A DNA stretch of 33,653 bases. It comes from Nitrospiria bacterium. GTDB taxonomy: Bacteria; Nitrospirota; Nitrospiria; JACQBZ01. A program made the translations under genes and the position numbers. Location of the stretch: contig DATKAN010000041.1 in the NCBI GenBank assembly GCA_035498035.1, forward strand, positions 1 to 33,653. Reading direction: 5' to 3'. The notes under the pieces are model-generated. The model was not told the origin of the DNA and did not search any database. It saw nothing but the letters and a program-made list of their open reading frames with translations. Shown here piece after piece: positions 6,786-16,453 of the stretch (positions are counted from its first letter, which is position 1; every line of letters begins with the position of its first letter).

Positions 6786-9347
6786 ATGAAACCGGTTCGC
6801 ATATTTACCGTCGTGCCATCCCTCCCGGCGCGTCTGGAGCGGCTAAGAGATCTGGCTTATAACCTGTACTGGTCGTGGGATCCCGACACGCGAGAGCTTT
6901 TTCGCCGTTTGGATCGGGAGGTCTGGGAACAAACACGGCACAATCCCGTTCTGATGCTGGGCCGGATCAATCAGGAACAATTGAACGCGGCTTCGGAGGA
7001 CACCGGTTTCCTCGCTCACTTTGATCGGGTCTGTCGGAATTTTGATAACTATCTTTCCAATCCCACGACGTGGTATCGCGCGACACGGGGCACCGAGGAT
7101 CGAGACCGCATCGCCTACTTCTCGGCCGAATTCGGGCTGACCGACTGCCTTCCGATCTACTCCGGCGGGTTGGGGATACTGGCCGGCGACTTTCTCAAAT
7201 CGGCGAGCGACTTGGGCCTGCCGCTGGTAGGCGTGGGGCTCCTCTATCAGCAGGGCTATTTTAACCAGTATCTCAACGCGGACGGCTGGCAACAAGAATC
7301 CTACGCCGACAACGACTTTTATAATCTGCCGATCCAACCGGTCCTTGATGCAACCGGAAAGCGGGTGACGGTCGAGGTGGCCTTCCCGGAGCGTACCGTC
7401 ACGGCCCAGGTCTGGCGCGTTGAGGTGGGGCGAGTTCCGCTTTATCTGCTGGATACTAACGTCGATACCAATCGTCGAGAGGACCGTGAAATCACGGATC
7501 AACTCTACGGCGGAGACATCGAAATGCGGATTAAACAGGAGATGATTCTTGGAATCGGCGGTTTTCGGTTGATCTCGGCTCTGGGATTACGACCCACGGT
7601 CTGTCACATGAACGAGGGGCACTCGGCCTTTCTGGCCATCGAGCGTGTCCGCTGTTTAATGAAGGACCACAAACTCTCGTTTGCCGAAGCCCGGAAGGTG
7701 GCCGCCGCCGGTCAGGTATTTACGACCCACACTCCGGTCCCGGCCGGGAATGACTATTTCCACCCCGACCTCGTCGAAAAATATTTCGGGAATTTCTATC
7801 GCCAGGTGGGCCTTTCTCGAAAAGAGTTCCTCGCCCTCGGTCGCCAGAATCCCGAAGATGACCGTGAACCGTTCTGCATGACGGTCTTGGCCCTCCGGCT
7901 ATCGGCCCATCTGAATGCGGTCAGCCGGTTGCACGAAACGGTTTCACGAAAAATGTGGGCCGGCGTCTGGCCGGGCGTCCCGCTCGAGGAATCGCCGCTG
8001 TCGCATGTGAACAACGCTGTTCATGTGCGTTCGTGGATTTCAAAGGACATGGCCGATCTCTTTGACCGTTATTTTGGAACCCGATGGCTGGAAGAACCCG
8101 CGGATCCGACGAACTGGAAAGGGATTGAAGAAATCCCGCCCTTGGAACTGTGGCGGACGTATGAGCGGCGGCGTGAGCGATTGGTGGCTTTTGCTCGCCG
8201 GCGCCTGCGGACGCAGCTTCACCTCAGAGGGGCCCCGGAGGCCGATCTGGAACGGGCCGACGAAGTGTTGGACCCGGGAGCCCTGACGATCGGCTTTGCC
8301 CGGCGGTTTGCAGTCTACAAACGGGCGACGCTGCTTCTGCACAATCCGGATCGGCTTGCGAATATTCTCAATCATCCCGAGCGCCCCGTCCAGATCATCT
8401 ATGCGGGTCTCGCCCACCCCCGAGACGATCAGGGCAAGGAACTGATTCGTCGGATCATCCACCTCTCCCGGCTGGATCGATTCCGGTCCCGGATCGTTTT
8501 CCTCGAAAACTACGACATGGAGGTGGCCCGGTATATGGTGCAGGGCGTGGATGTCTGGCTTAACACGCCCCGACGAGGGCTGGAGGCCAGCGGGACCAGC
8601 GGAATGAAAGCCACGGCCAACGGCGTCCTCAACGTCAGTATTCTGGACGGCTGGTGGGACGAGGCCTATCAATCCGAAATCGGCTGGGCCATCGGTCGAG
8701 GAGAGCTGTACGGCGACGAGGCCGCACAGGACGAAGTGGAGTCCAGCGCGCTGTACGACATTTTGGAGAAGGAAATCATCCCGATGTTTTATGAGCGGGG
8801 AACGAACCATCTCCCCCGACGATGGATCACCCGGATGAAAAAAGCGATGGCGGTGCTCTGTCCGGAGTTCAACACCAACCGGATGGTGTGTGAATATTCC
8901 GAGCGGTTTTATTTCCCGGCCGCCGATGTTTCTGAGCGGCTGTATGCGACCGATTTTTCGAGGGCGAAGAGTCTTGCAAGCTGGGAGGCGAGGCTTCGGA
9001 CCCATTGGGGAGAAATCCGGATCGAAAGAGTCGAGGCTCCTCCCGCGCCTCAATTAAGGGTCGGGGACAAGATCGATGTGAAGACCTGGGTTCAGTTGGG
9101 GACACTTACGCCAGAGGATGTTACCGTGGAACTGCTCATGGGTCGAACGAATGCACAGGGGGAAATCGTGGAGGCCCAGCCGACCCGGATGGAGTTTAAG
9201 GAACGGTCAAAAGAGGGGCTTTCCCTCTTCGAAGTCTGGGCCGTGCCCTGCAGCAAAAGCGGACTTCACGGCTTCACCATTCGTGTGATTCCGAAACACG
9301 AGGACCTTTCGAGTCCGTGGGAACTCGGATTAATCCTGTGGGCATGA
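6786..9347 (+). CDS. glgP: Alpha-glucan (glycogen) phosphorylase, GT35, with DUF3417 N-terminus
   Basis: Releases glucose 1-phosphate from glycogen or maltodextrin. Residues 1 to about 105 form the DUF3417 domain seen in the short bacterial/archaeal phosphorylase branch (RDLAYNLYWSWDPDTREL). The GT35 core follows, with FSAEFGLTDCLPIYSGGLGILAGD, the His-containing HTPVPAGNDYF, and the pyridoxal-phosphate site EASGTSGMKATANG with Lys608. The C-terminal 100 residues form a separate beta-rich extension (VGDKIDVKTWVQLGTLTPED), also common in this branch. The length of 853 is usual. AAGGAG lies 7 bases before the ATG, and the gap to ppsA is only 35 bases. With pfkA, gpmA and ppsA this links storage glucan to the lower glycolytic pathway. 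Confidence 0.95.
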   Translation: MKPVRIFTVVPSLPARLERLRDLAYNLYWSWDPDTRELFRRLDREVWEQTRHNPVLMLGRINQEQLNAASEDTGFLAHFDRVCRNFDNYLSNPTTWYRATRGTEDRDRIAYFSAEFGLTDCLPIYSGGLGILAGDFLKSASDLGLPLVGVGLLYQQGYFNQYLNADGWQQESYADNDFYNLPIQPVLDATGKRVTVEVAFPERTVTAQVWRVEVGRVPLYLLDTNVDTNRREDREITDQLYGGDIEMRIKQEMILGIGGFRLISALGLRPTVCHMNEGHSAFLAIERVRCLMKDHKLSFAEARKVAAAGQVFTTHTPVPAGNDYFHPDLVEKYFGNFYRQVGLSRKEFLALGRQNPEDDREPFCMTVLALRLSAHLNAVSRLHETVSRKMWAGVWPGVPLEESPLSHVNNAVHVRSWISKDMADLFDRYFGTRWLEEPADPTNWKGIEEIPPLELWRTYERRRERLVAFARRRLRTQLHLRGAPEADLERADEVLDPGALTIGFARRFAVYKRATLLLHNPDRLANILNHPERPVQIIYAGLAHPRDDQGKELIRRIIHLSRLDRFRSRIVFLENYDMEVARYMVQGVDVWLNTPRRGLEASGTSGMKATANGVLNVSILDGWWDEAYQSEIGWAIGRGELYGDEAAQDEVESSALYDILEKEIIPMFYERGTNHLPRRWITRMKKAMAVLCPEFNTNRMVCEYSERFYFPAADVSERLYATDFSRAKSLASWEARLRTHWGEIRIERVEAPPAPQLRVGDKIDVKTWVQLGTLTPEDVTVELLMGRTNAQGEIVEAQPTRMEFKERSKEGLSLFEVWAVPCSKSGLHGFTIRVIPKHEDLSSPWELGLILWA

Positions 9348-9429
9348 ACGATCTTCCACTCGTCCCGGGGCGACCGGAAAGTGGGAAAACGGTTTGCATT
9401 CGACGATCCGCTCACGTAAACGAAATCAA

Positions 9430-9783
9430 ATGAAGCGTCGAATCCTGATCCGACTGCTCGGTCTTCTAATCCTCTTCGCCCCAAACCCGGCTCGGGCTGA
9501 ATCGCAGGTTTATGTGAGTTTTTCGGTAGGCGGAGCGGTTGTGATCGGCGCAGGAGTCATTTACTGGGGGGTCTCTTCCGGTTCACGGGTGAGTGAATCC
9601 GCACCGTCGGAAGATAATCCGAACCGTTTGAAAAGCGCCCCATTCATTCCGCATCTCCCCCCGCAATTCGTCCAGCCCCTTTTCTCCGTCGAAGAACGGC
9701 CGCGCCAGGATTTCGGTTTGGTCCCCGATGATTCCCGTCCGGCGTCTCTCGTGGAGCTGCCGTTGTTCGTTTTTCGTTGGTGA
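9430..9783 (+). CDS. Small exported protein of unknown function
   Basis: The 117-residue product starts MKRRILIRLLGLLILF and has a signal peptide ending NPARA, with cleavage expected before ESQVYVSF. A glycine/valine-rich stretch around residues 30-48 (FSVGGAVVIGAGVIYWGVSS) could be a second hydrophobic segment or beta-hairpin. The rest is proline-rich and polar, ending in LVELPLFVFRW. I do not recognise the family. ATG 9430 is chosen over an upstream TTG at 9394 because it places the basic residues directly before the hydrophobic core, although no clear Shine-Dalgarno site precedes it. It is probably the last gene of the glgP run. Confidence 0.6.
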   Translation: MKRRILIRLLGLLILFAPNPARAESQVYVSFSVGGAVVIGAGVIYWGVSSGSRVSESAPSEDNPNRLKSAPFIPHLPPQFVQPLFSVEERPRQDFGLVPDDSRPASLVELPLFVFRW

Positions 9784-9842
9784 TCTCCAACACGCCACCG
9801 ATCGCCGTCGCCGCTTTTCCAAACCGGATTTTTCAATATCTC

Positions 9843-9871
9843 TTGACGCCGTCGTGCGAATATGCTAATTA
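9843..9871 (+). promoter_or_regulatory. Sigma70-type promoter candidate for guaBA
   Basis: TTGACG at 9843-9848 and TAATTA at 9866-9871 are separated by 17 bases, 56 bases before the guaB ATG. The -35 is close to consensus and the -10 is weaker. The local sequence is AT-rich against its surroundings. No purine-riboswitch-like fold was seen in the leader. Confidence 0.5.
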
Positions 9872-9905
9872 TGATCCACCCTTTTCGACGGGGAAGTCGC
9901 GATAA

Positions 9906-11396
<1,491 letters not shown>

Positions 11397-11428
11397 ACAG
11401 GTTCCGGGTGAAACCCGTTGAGGTAATC

Positions 11429-13024
11429 ATGCGCGCCGCCGAAGGGCATCCCGACCCGATCCACGCCGAGAAGATTCTCGTCTTGGATTTCGGTTCCCAG
11501 TACACGCAGCTCATCGCACGACGGATTCGCGAAAGCCAGGTCTACTCCGAGATCCATCCCTGTGATACCCCGATCTCATTCATCCGAGACTTCAAGCCCA
11601 AAGGGATCGTTCTCTCCGGCAGCCCGGCGAGCGTTTACGATAACAAACCGCCTTATTGTCCTCCGGAAATCCTGGATCTGGGCGTCCCGGTATTGGGCAT
11701 CTGCTACGGGATGCAATGGATCACCCACCGGTTGGACGGGAAGGTCTCCAAGTCGGCGCGACGGGAATACGGGCGGGCCGATCTGGTGATTGATGATGCC
11801 ACGGATCTGTTGAACGGCGTCGGCGCCGCCTCGGGCGCCCAGGGCTCACGACCCGAAACGGTGGTCTGGATGAGCCACGGCGACCGGATCGATCGGATGC
11901 CCCCGGGGTTTGATGTCCTGGCGCACACGGCCAATTCGCCTATCGCGGCCATGCGGAATGAAAAGCGGCGTCTTTATGCGATTCAGTTTCATCCCGAAGT
12001 CGCCCACACCCCCCAGGGGCTTGCCATTCTGAAAAATTTTCTTTACCGCATTTGCGGCTGCGCCCCGACCTGGACGATGAAGGCCTATCTGGAACGCGCC
12101 GTCGACCAGATTCGTGAACGGGTCGGGGACGTCGGTGTGATCTGCGCCATGAGCGGAGGCGTCGACTCGGCCGTGGCCGCCATCCTCACCCATCGCGCCA
12201 TCGGGGATCAGCTGACCTGCGTTTTCGTGGACAACGGGCTGCTTCGCCATAAGGAAGCCGAACGCGTGACGGAGACGTTTCGAAAATCGTTTAAACTGAA
12301 TCTCCGGTACGTGGACGCCTCCAAAAGTTTTTTGAAGAAACTAAAAGGGGTTACCGACCCCGAACGGAAACGCCGGATCATCGGCCGTCAGTTCATCCAT
12401 GTTTTCGAGGATCAGGCGAAGAATTTGGGACGTCCGGATTTCCTGGTCCAGGGCACCCTGTATCCGGACGTGATCGAGAGCGTTTCGTTTAAAGGGCCTT
12501 CCGCAACCATCAAGACGCATCATAATGTCGGCGGCCTGCCGACGCGGATGCGGTTCAAGCTGGTGGAACCCCTTCGCGAATTGTTCAAGGATGAAGTGCG
12601 CAGATTGGGCGAGGAGATGGGCCTCCCGGAGGAAATCCTTTGGCGGCATCCGTTTCCGGGACCGGGTTTGGCGGTCCGAATCATCGGGGAGGTGACGCGA
12701 AAGCGTCTGGATCTGTTGCGCGAAGCGGACGATATTGTCGAACAGGAAATCCGGAAGGCCGGCCTGTACCGTTCAATCTGGCAGGCCTTTGCGGTCCTGC
12801 TCCCGATCAAGACCGTCGGCGTGATGGGGGACGAGCGCACGTACGAGCCTGTCGTGGCGATACGGGCCGTTCACAGCCAGGACGGGATGACGGCCGATTG
12901 GGTCAAGCTGCCGCACGAGGTGCTGGAGCGGATCTCGAACCGGATCGTGAATGAGGTCCGGGGGGTCAACCGGGTGGTTTACGACGTATCGTCCAAGCCG
13001 CCGAGCACGATCGAGTGGGAGTAG
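11429..13024 (+). CDS. guaA: GMP synthase (glutamine-hydrolysing)
   Basis: Aminates XMP to GMP using glutamine and ATP. An N-terminal class I glutamine amidotransferase carries GICYGMQ with nucleophile C92 and FHPEV with its His. The ATP-pyrophosphatase domain has the P-loop SGGVDS at 242-247. The dimerisation domain ends in the invariant [18 protein letters not shown] 11429 gives 531 residues and has GAGG five bases upstream. A GTG at 11408 in the same frame would add seven residues but has a poorer ribosome site. It is co-transcribed with guaB. Confidence 0.96.
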   Translation: MRAAEGHPDPIHAEKILVLDFGSQYTQLIARRIRESQVYSEIHPCDTPISFIRDFKPKGIVLSGSPASVYDNKPPYCPPEILDLGVPVLGICYGMQWITHRLDGKVSKSARREYGRADLVIDDATDLLNGVGAASGAQGSRPETVVWMSHGDRIDRMPPGFDVLAHTANSPIAAMRNEKRRLYAIQFHPEVAHTPQGLAILKNFLYRICGCAPTWTMKAYLERAVDQIRERVGDVGVICAMSGGVDSAVAAILTHRAIGDQLTCVFVDNGLLRHKEAERVTETFRKSFKLNLRYVDASKSFLKKLKGVTDPERKRRIIGRQFIHVFEDQAKNLGRPDFLVQGTLYPDVIESVSFKGPSATIKTHHNVGGLPTRMRFKLVEPLRELFKDEVRRLGEEMGLPEEILWRHPFPGPGLAVRIIGEVTRKRLDLLREADDIVEQEIRKAGLYRSIWQAFAVLLPIKTVGVMGDERTYEPVVAIRAVHSQDGMTADWVKLPHEVLERISNRIVNEVRGVNRVVYDVSSKPPSTIEWE

Positions 13025-13271
13025 GAGGCGGCTGAATAAGTCCATCGGCTTCGTTGCCGAAGACGGCGAACCGAGAAGAGGCGCCTTCGGCCCCGATTAT
13101 ATTCCGCGTCGCTGACTCAACGCGGTGCGGTTTCTCGGGCCCTCGGAGATCCTCAGGTACCTGCTTTGTACGCTGCGGTCTCCTCGGTCCCTGCGGCATT
13201 GCGACCCACTTCCAGTAATAAAAATACTGGAAGTCCCCGGAGGGGGCATCTGGAGCTTTTTGAGCCGCCTC
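13025..13271. repeat. MITE-like intergenic repeat with terminal inverted repeats
   Basis: The element starts GAGGCGGCTGAATAAG (13025-13040) directly after the guaA stop codon. It ends with the imperfect reverse complement CTTTTTGAGCCGCCTC (13256-13271), matching at 14 of 16 positions. Inside is a perfect hairpin at 13208-13234 (ACTTCCAGTA, loop of 7, TACTGGAAGT) and blocks rich in CCTCGG/GGTCTCC that can also pair. There is no coding frame with protein-like content. Similar ends (GGCTGCTGAAAAAGTCC type) recall dispersed intergenic repeats of many environmental bacteria, from memory only. No second full copy lies in this window. Confidence 0.55.
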
Positions 13272-13310
13272 AAGAGAATGAGGGTTTCTCAGCAACCGAT
13301 ACGGGTGTAA

Positions 13311-14084
13311 ATGATGCTCGAACGAATACAGAAAATCATCTCGATGGCCGGGATCGCCTCGCGCCGAAAGGCCGAGGAAATGATGCGGGCGGGCGCCGTG
13401 ACGGTCAACGGACGCGTGGTCCGCGAGCTGGGCCGCAAGGCCGATCCGGAACGGGATCATATCAAGGTCTCGGGGAAACTCATCAATCCCAAGCAGGTCA
13501 AGGTGTACCTTATGCTGAACAAACCCCGCGAGGTGGTCACGACGCTGTCCGATCCGATGGGACGCGTGACGGTCAAGGCGTTGCTCCGGGGGGTACGGGC
13601 CCGCGTCTATCCGGTCGGGAGGCTCGATTATGACAGTGAAGGTCTGCTGCTTCTGACCAATGACGGCGACCTGGTGCAAAGAATGCTGCACCCCAGCTTT
13701 GAGGTTCCAAAAACGTACGAGGTCAAGGTCAAGGGGATTTTGACGGACCCGGAGATCCTGGAGGTTTCAAGGGGAGTGGTTTTATCGGAGGGTCGGACGC
13801 TGCCCTGCCGGATCCGAAAAATCAAGAAAACGGAAAAGAATTCCTGGCTGGAAATGACCATCCATGAAGGGCGAAACCGTCAGATCCGCCGCATGCTGGA
13901 GAAGATCGATCATCCGGTCTTAAAGCTGAAACGGATCCGGATGGCGACGCTGGAACTGGGCGCGTTGCCCATCGGACGGTATCGCTATCTGACAGCGGGG
14001 GAAATCCGATCCCTTAAGGCTCTCGGGTCGAAATCCAGACTACCGACGGTTGCACCCAAGAGTCGAAAGGCCGTGGGCGAATAG
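13311..14084 (+). CDS. RluB/RsuA-type ribosomal RNA pseudouridine synthase
   Basis: The 257-residue enzyme isomerises uridine to pseudouridine in rRNA. An S4 RNA-binding domain occupies residues 1-60 (ERIQKIISMAGIASRRKAEEMM). The catalytic domain follows, with VGRLDYDSEGLLLLTNDG containing the active-site Asp, and HEGRNRQIRRML near the end. The layout and the KPREVVTTLSDPMGR segment fit RluB (23S rRNA U2605) better than RsuA, but the target is inference. The ATG at 13311 lies 40 bases after the repeat element. The C-terminal 20 residues are basic and low in complexity. It is followed after 49 bases by aspS. Confidence 0.9.
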   Translation: MMLERIQKIISMAGIASRRKAEEMMRAGAVTVNGRVVRELGRKADPERDHIKVSGKLINPKQVKVYLMLNKPREVVTTLSDPMGRVTVKALLRGVRARVYPVGRLDYDSEGLLLLTNDGDLVQRMLHPSFEVPKTYEVKVKGILTDPEILEVSRGVVLSEGRTLPCRIRKIKKTEKNSWLEMTIHEGRNRQIRRMLEKIDHPVLKLKRIRMATLELGALPIGRYRYLTAGEIRSLKALGSKSRLPTVAPKSRKAVGE

Positions 14085-14133
14085 ACACCCGGCGAGCGTG
14101 AGATCGATCCGAAACGAATAAAGGGATACGGTT

Positions 14134-15897
14134 TTGAAGCGGACACACGATTGCGGAAGGTTAAGAAAAAGCGACATCGGCCAGACGGCCGCGTTGATGG
14201 GCTGGGTCCAGTCCCGGCGGGATCACGGGGGGCTGACCTTCGTCGATCTTCGGGATCGGGAGGGGATCACGCAGGTGGTTTTTAATCCCACGCTCTCCCC
14301 GCATACGCACAAGGAGGCCAAGGAGCTCCGGAGCGAGGACGTCATCGCCGTTCGCGGACGGGTCGAGTCCAGGCCGCCCGGGACCGTCAACGCGCAGTTG
14401 GGGACGGGGGAGATTGAACTGGTCGCGGATGAGCTTGAAATTCTCAATGCGGCCAAGACGCCGCCTTTTCCGATCGAGGATAACGTTCTGGTTTCGGAGA
14501 ACCTGCGATTGAAGTACCGTTACCTGGATCTCCGCCGACCCCGCATGCTGGCCAATTTAAAACGGCGGCACCGGATCCTGAAGTCCGTCCGGAATTATCT
14601 CGATGGACACGGTTTCATCGAGGTGGAGACGCCGCATCTCACGAAGAGCACGCCCGAAGGCGCCCGGGACTATCTGGTCCCCAGTCGGGTGAATCCCGGT
14701 CAATTTTATGCGCTGCCCCAATCCCCGCAATTATTCAAGCAGATATTGATGGTGGCCGGGATCGAACGGTATTACCAGATCGCCCGCTGTTTCCGGGATG
14801 AAGACCTCCGGGCGGACCGGCAGCCGGAATTCACCCAGATCGATCTTGAGCTATCGTTCATGGATCAGGAGGAGATCCGGTCGTTGATGGAAGGGATGAT
14901 GGTCGAGGTCTTTCGGACGGTCAAGGATATCCGTTTAGAAACCCCCTTTCCGCGATTGTCCTATTCCGAGTCGATGGACCGGTACGGAACCGATAAACCG
15001 GATCTTCGGTTCGGTCTCGAAATACACGATGTTTCTCCGCTTGTGGCGGGTTCCTCCTTCCAGGTTTTTCAGGAGACCTTGAACCGAAACGGGGTGGTCA
15101 AGGCGATGGTATTGGAAGGCCAGGCGACGCTTTCGCGCAAGGAACTGGATGAACTGACGGAGAGCGCGAAGTCCCTGGGGGCAAAGGGATTGGCCTGGAT
15201 CAAGGTGTCGCCGGAAGGTTTTGAGTCGCCCATTGTAAAATTTCTCGGCGAGCCCCTGCTCCGCTCGCTGTCAGCCGCCTTGTCGGCGAAAGCGGGGGAT
15301 CTGCTGTTGTTTGTGGCCGATCAGCTTAAAACAGCCCGGGAAGTGATGGGAGGCCTCCGAACACGGCTGGCGGAGCGATTCCAACGGATTCCGCCGGATC
15401 AGTTCCGTTTCGTCTGGATCACGGATTTTCCGCTGCTGGACTTTGACGACACCGAACAACGGTATGTCGCCATGCACCATCCATTTACCTCGCCGTTGGA
15501 TGAAGACCTGCCTTTTCTGGATACGGAGCCCCGACGGGTCCGGGCCAAGGCGTACGACCTGGTCCTGAACGGCTCCGAGATCGGCGGCGGGAGCATCCGA
15601 ATCCATCGACGCGATGTTCAGTCCCGGCTGTTCAAGCTGCTCGGAATTGATCCGGCATCGGCGCAGGAAAAATTTGGGTTCTTACTGGACGCCCTTGAAT
15701 ACGGGGCTCCGCCCCATGGGGGCATGGCTTTCGGTCTGGATCGTTTGTCGATGATCTTGTCCGGAGCGGAATCGATTCGTGACGTGATTGCTTTTCCTAA
15801 GACCCAGAAGGCGATCTGCCTTCTCAGCGATGCGCCGTCGCATGTGGCGGAACAGCAGCTCAAGGAATTGCATATCAAACTGGATATTGTGGAATAA
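14134..15897 (+). CDS. aspS: Aspartyl-tRNA synthetase, bacterial type (probably non-discriminating)
   Basis: Charges tRNA-Asp. The 587 residues contain the N-terminal OB-fold anticodon domain, class II motif 2 (CFRDEDLRADRQPEFTQID), the bacterial GAD insertion (about 290-420), and motif 3 (GMAFGLDRLSMIL). The start is TTG 14134 with AAAGGGA upstream, giving the usual MKRTHDCGRL beginning. In the anticodon domain it has His31 (RRDHGG) and RPPGTVN. In Pseudomonas aeruginosa a His at position 31 and a Gly at the second site (residue 82) mark non-discriminating AspRS, which also charges tRNA-Asn and then needs GatCAB. That specificity is inference, and no gat genes lie in the window. Confidence 0.95.
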   Translation: MKRTHDCGRLRKSDIGQTAALMGWVQSRRDHGGLTFVDLRDREGITQVVFNPTLSPHTHKEAKELRSEDVIAVRGRVESRPPGTVNAQLGTGEIELVADELEILNAAKTPPFPIEDNVLVSENLRLKYRYLDLRRPRMLANLKRRHRILKSVRNYLDGHGFIEVETPHLTKSTPEGARDYLVPSRVNPGQFYALPQSPQLFKQILMVAGIERYYQIARCFRDEDLRADRQPEFTQIDLELSFMDQEEIRSLMEGMMVEVFRTVKDIRLETPFPRLSYSESMDRYGTDKPDLRFGLEIHDVSPLVAGSSFQVFQETLNRNGVVKAMVLEGQATLSRKELDELTESAKSLGAKGLAWIKVSPEGFESPIVKFLGEPLLRSLSAALSAKAGDLLLFVADQLKTAREVMGGLRTRLAERFQRIPPDQFRFVWITDFPLLDFDDTEQRYVAMHHPFTSPLDEDLPFLDTEPRRVRAKAYDLVLNGSEIGGGSIRIHRRDVQSRLFKLLGIDPASAQEKFGFLLDALEYGAPPHGGMAFGLDRLSMILSGAESIRDVIAFPKTQKAICLLSDAPSHVAEQQLKELHIKLDIVE

Positions 15898-15942
15898 CGT
15901 ACGTGGTTATTCCGTTCAATTTTGAGAGGAGGTGAGGACCGA

Positions 15943-16182
15943 ATGGCCCAAAAGGTAGCCAAGGCGGGAGTAAGGCGAGAAAAGGGATGGCTCTACTATC
16001 TTGATAAGCAGGGCGATGTCTCACGGACCAAGATGGCGCGGGGAGGGGGCAAGCATAATCCGGGCAAGCCCCAGAAGATCGCCAAAGTGGGTGTCAAGAG
16101 AGAGGAAGGTTATCTCTATTTCATCGACAAGCAGGGCGATGTCTCCAGGGCGAAGATGGCTCGGAGAGGAAAGAGGCGGTAA
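15943..16182 (+). CDS. 79-residue basic protein made of two copies of one module; function unknown
   Basis: Two modules of about 31 residues follow each other, VAKAGVRREKGWLYYLDKQG and IAKVGVKREEGYLYFIDKQG, each continuing DVSRxKMARxG. The linker is about nine residues (GKHNPGKPQ). The protein is Lys/Arg-rich with no signal or membrane segment, and the aromatic-hydrophobic strand LYxxDKxGDVSR suggests a small beta-structured, perhaps nucleic-acid-binding unit. I do not know a characterised family. ATG 15943 is chosen because AGGAGGTGAGG lies directly upstream. The frame also has a TTG at 15922, but that would start before the ribosome site. It lies 45 bases after aspS and is closed by a strong terminator. 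Confidence 0.8.
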   Translation: MAQKVAKAGVRREKGWLYYLDKQGDVSRTKMARGGGKHNPGKPQKIAKVGVKREEGYLYFIDKQGDVSRAKMARRGKRR

Positions 16183-16200
16183 CCGTTTATCTCACACACG

Positions 16201-16241
16201 AGGCGGCTTTTCCGGGTCATCCGGGAAAGCCGCCTTTTTTT
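16201..16241 (+). terminator. Intrinsic terminator after the two-module small protein gene
   Basis: A 15-bp stem pairs AGGCGGCTTTTCCGG (16201-16215) with CCGGGAAAGCCGCCT (16221-16235), with one G-T wobble and a five-base loop. It is followed by seven Ts at 16235-16241. It lies 18 bases after the stop codon and separates this unit from the convergent minus-strand gene. Confidence 0.9.
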
Positions 16242-16390
16242 AGGGGCTAGCGTCGCCGCCATTATCTGTGGGGGGCCGTGCGGCAATACATGAGGCCAGT
16301 CCTCCGATACCCCACCCCCGCGCTCGGACAGGCGAAGCCTGACCCTCGTTTTCTCCACCGGCCAAGCGGCTCGACTGAGCTCGCCGATGT

Positions 16391-16420
16391 CCTCCCCCCT
16401 CTCGCTCGCGTTGCTCGCTG
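16391..16420 (-). repeat. Dispersed G-rich intergenic motif, copy 1
   Basis: Read on the minus strand this begins CAGCGAGC, then three variable bases, then GCGAGCGAGAGGGGGGAGG. Almost the same sequence occurs on the plus strand at 26451-26479, and a shortened version on the minus strand at 17453-17479. It lies in the gap downstream of the molybdoenzyme gene. A small perfect hairpin (CAGGC, loop GAA, GCCTG) lies at 16329-16341 in the same gap. Confidence 0.5.
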
Positions 16421-16453
16421 ACGGAAAATAATCTCCAGATTAGAGGTGAGTAC

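Noticed and set aside
13208-13234. Perfect hairpin as the guaA terminator
   Set aside because: No T-run follows the stem, and it lies 180 bases after the stop inside the repeat element, so it is described as part of that element.
13125-13310. 61-residue frame inside the intergenic repeat
   Set aside because: It lies wholly in the palindromic element, has no ribosome site and lacks protein-like composition.
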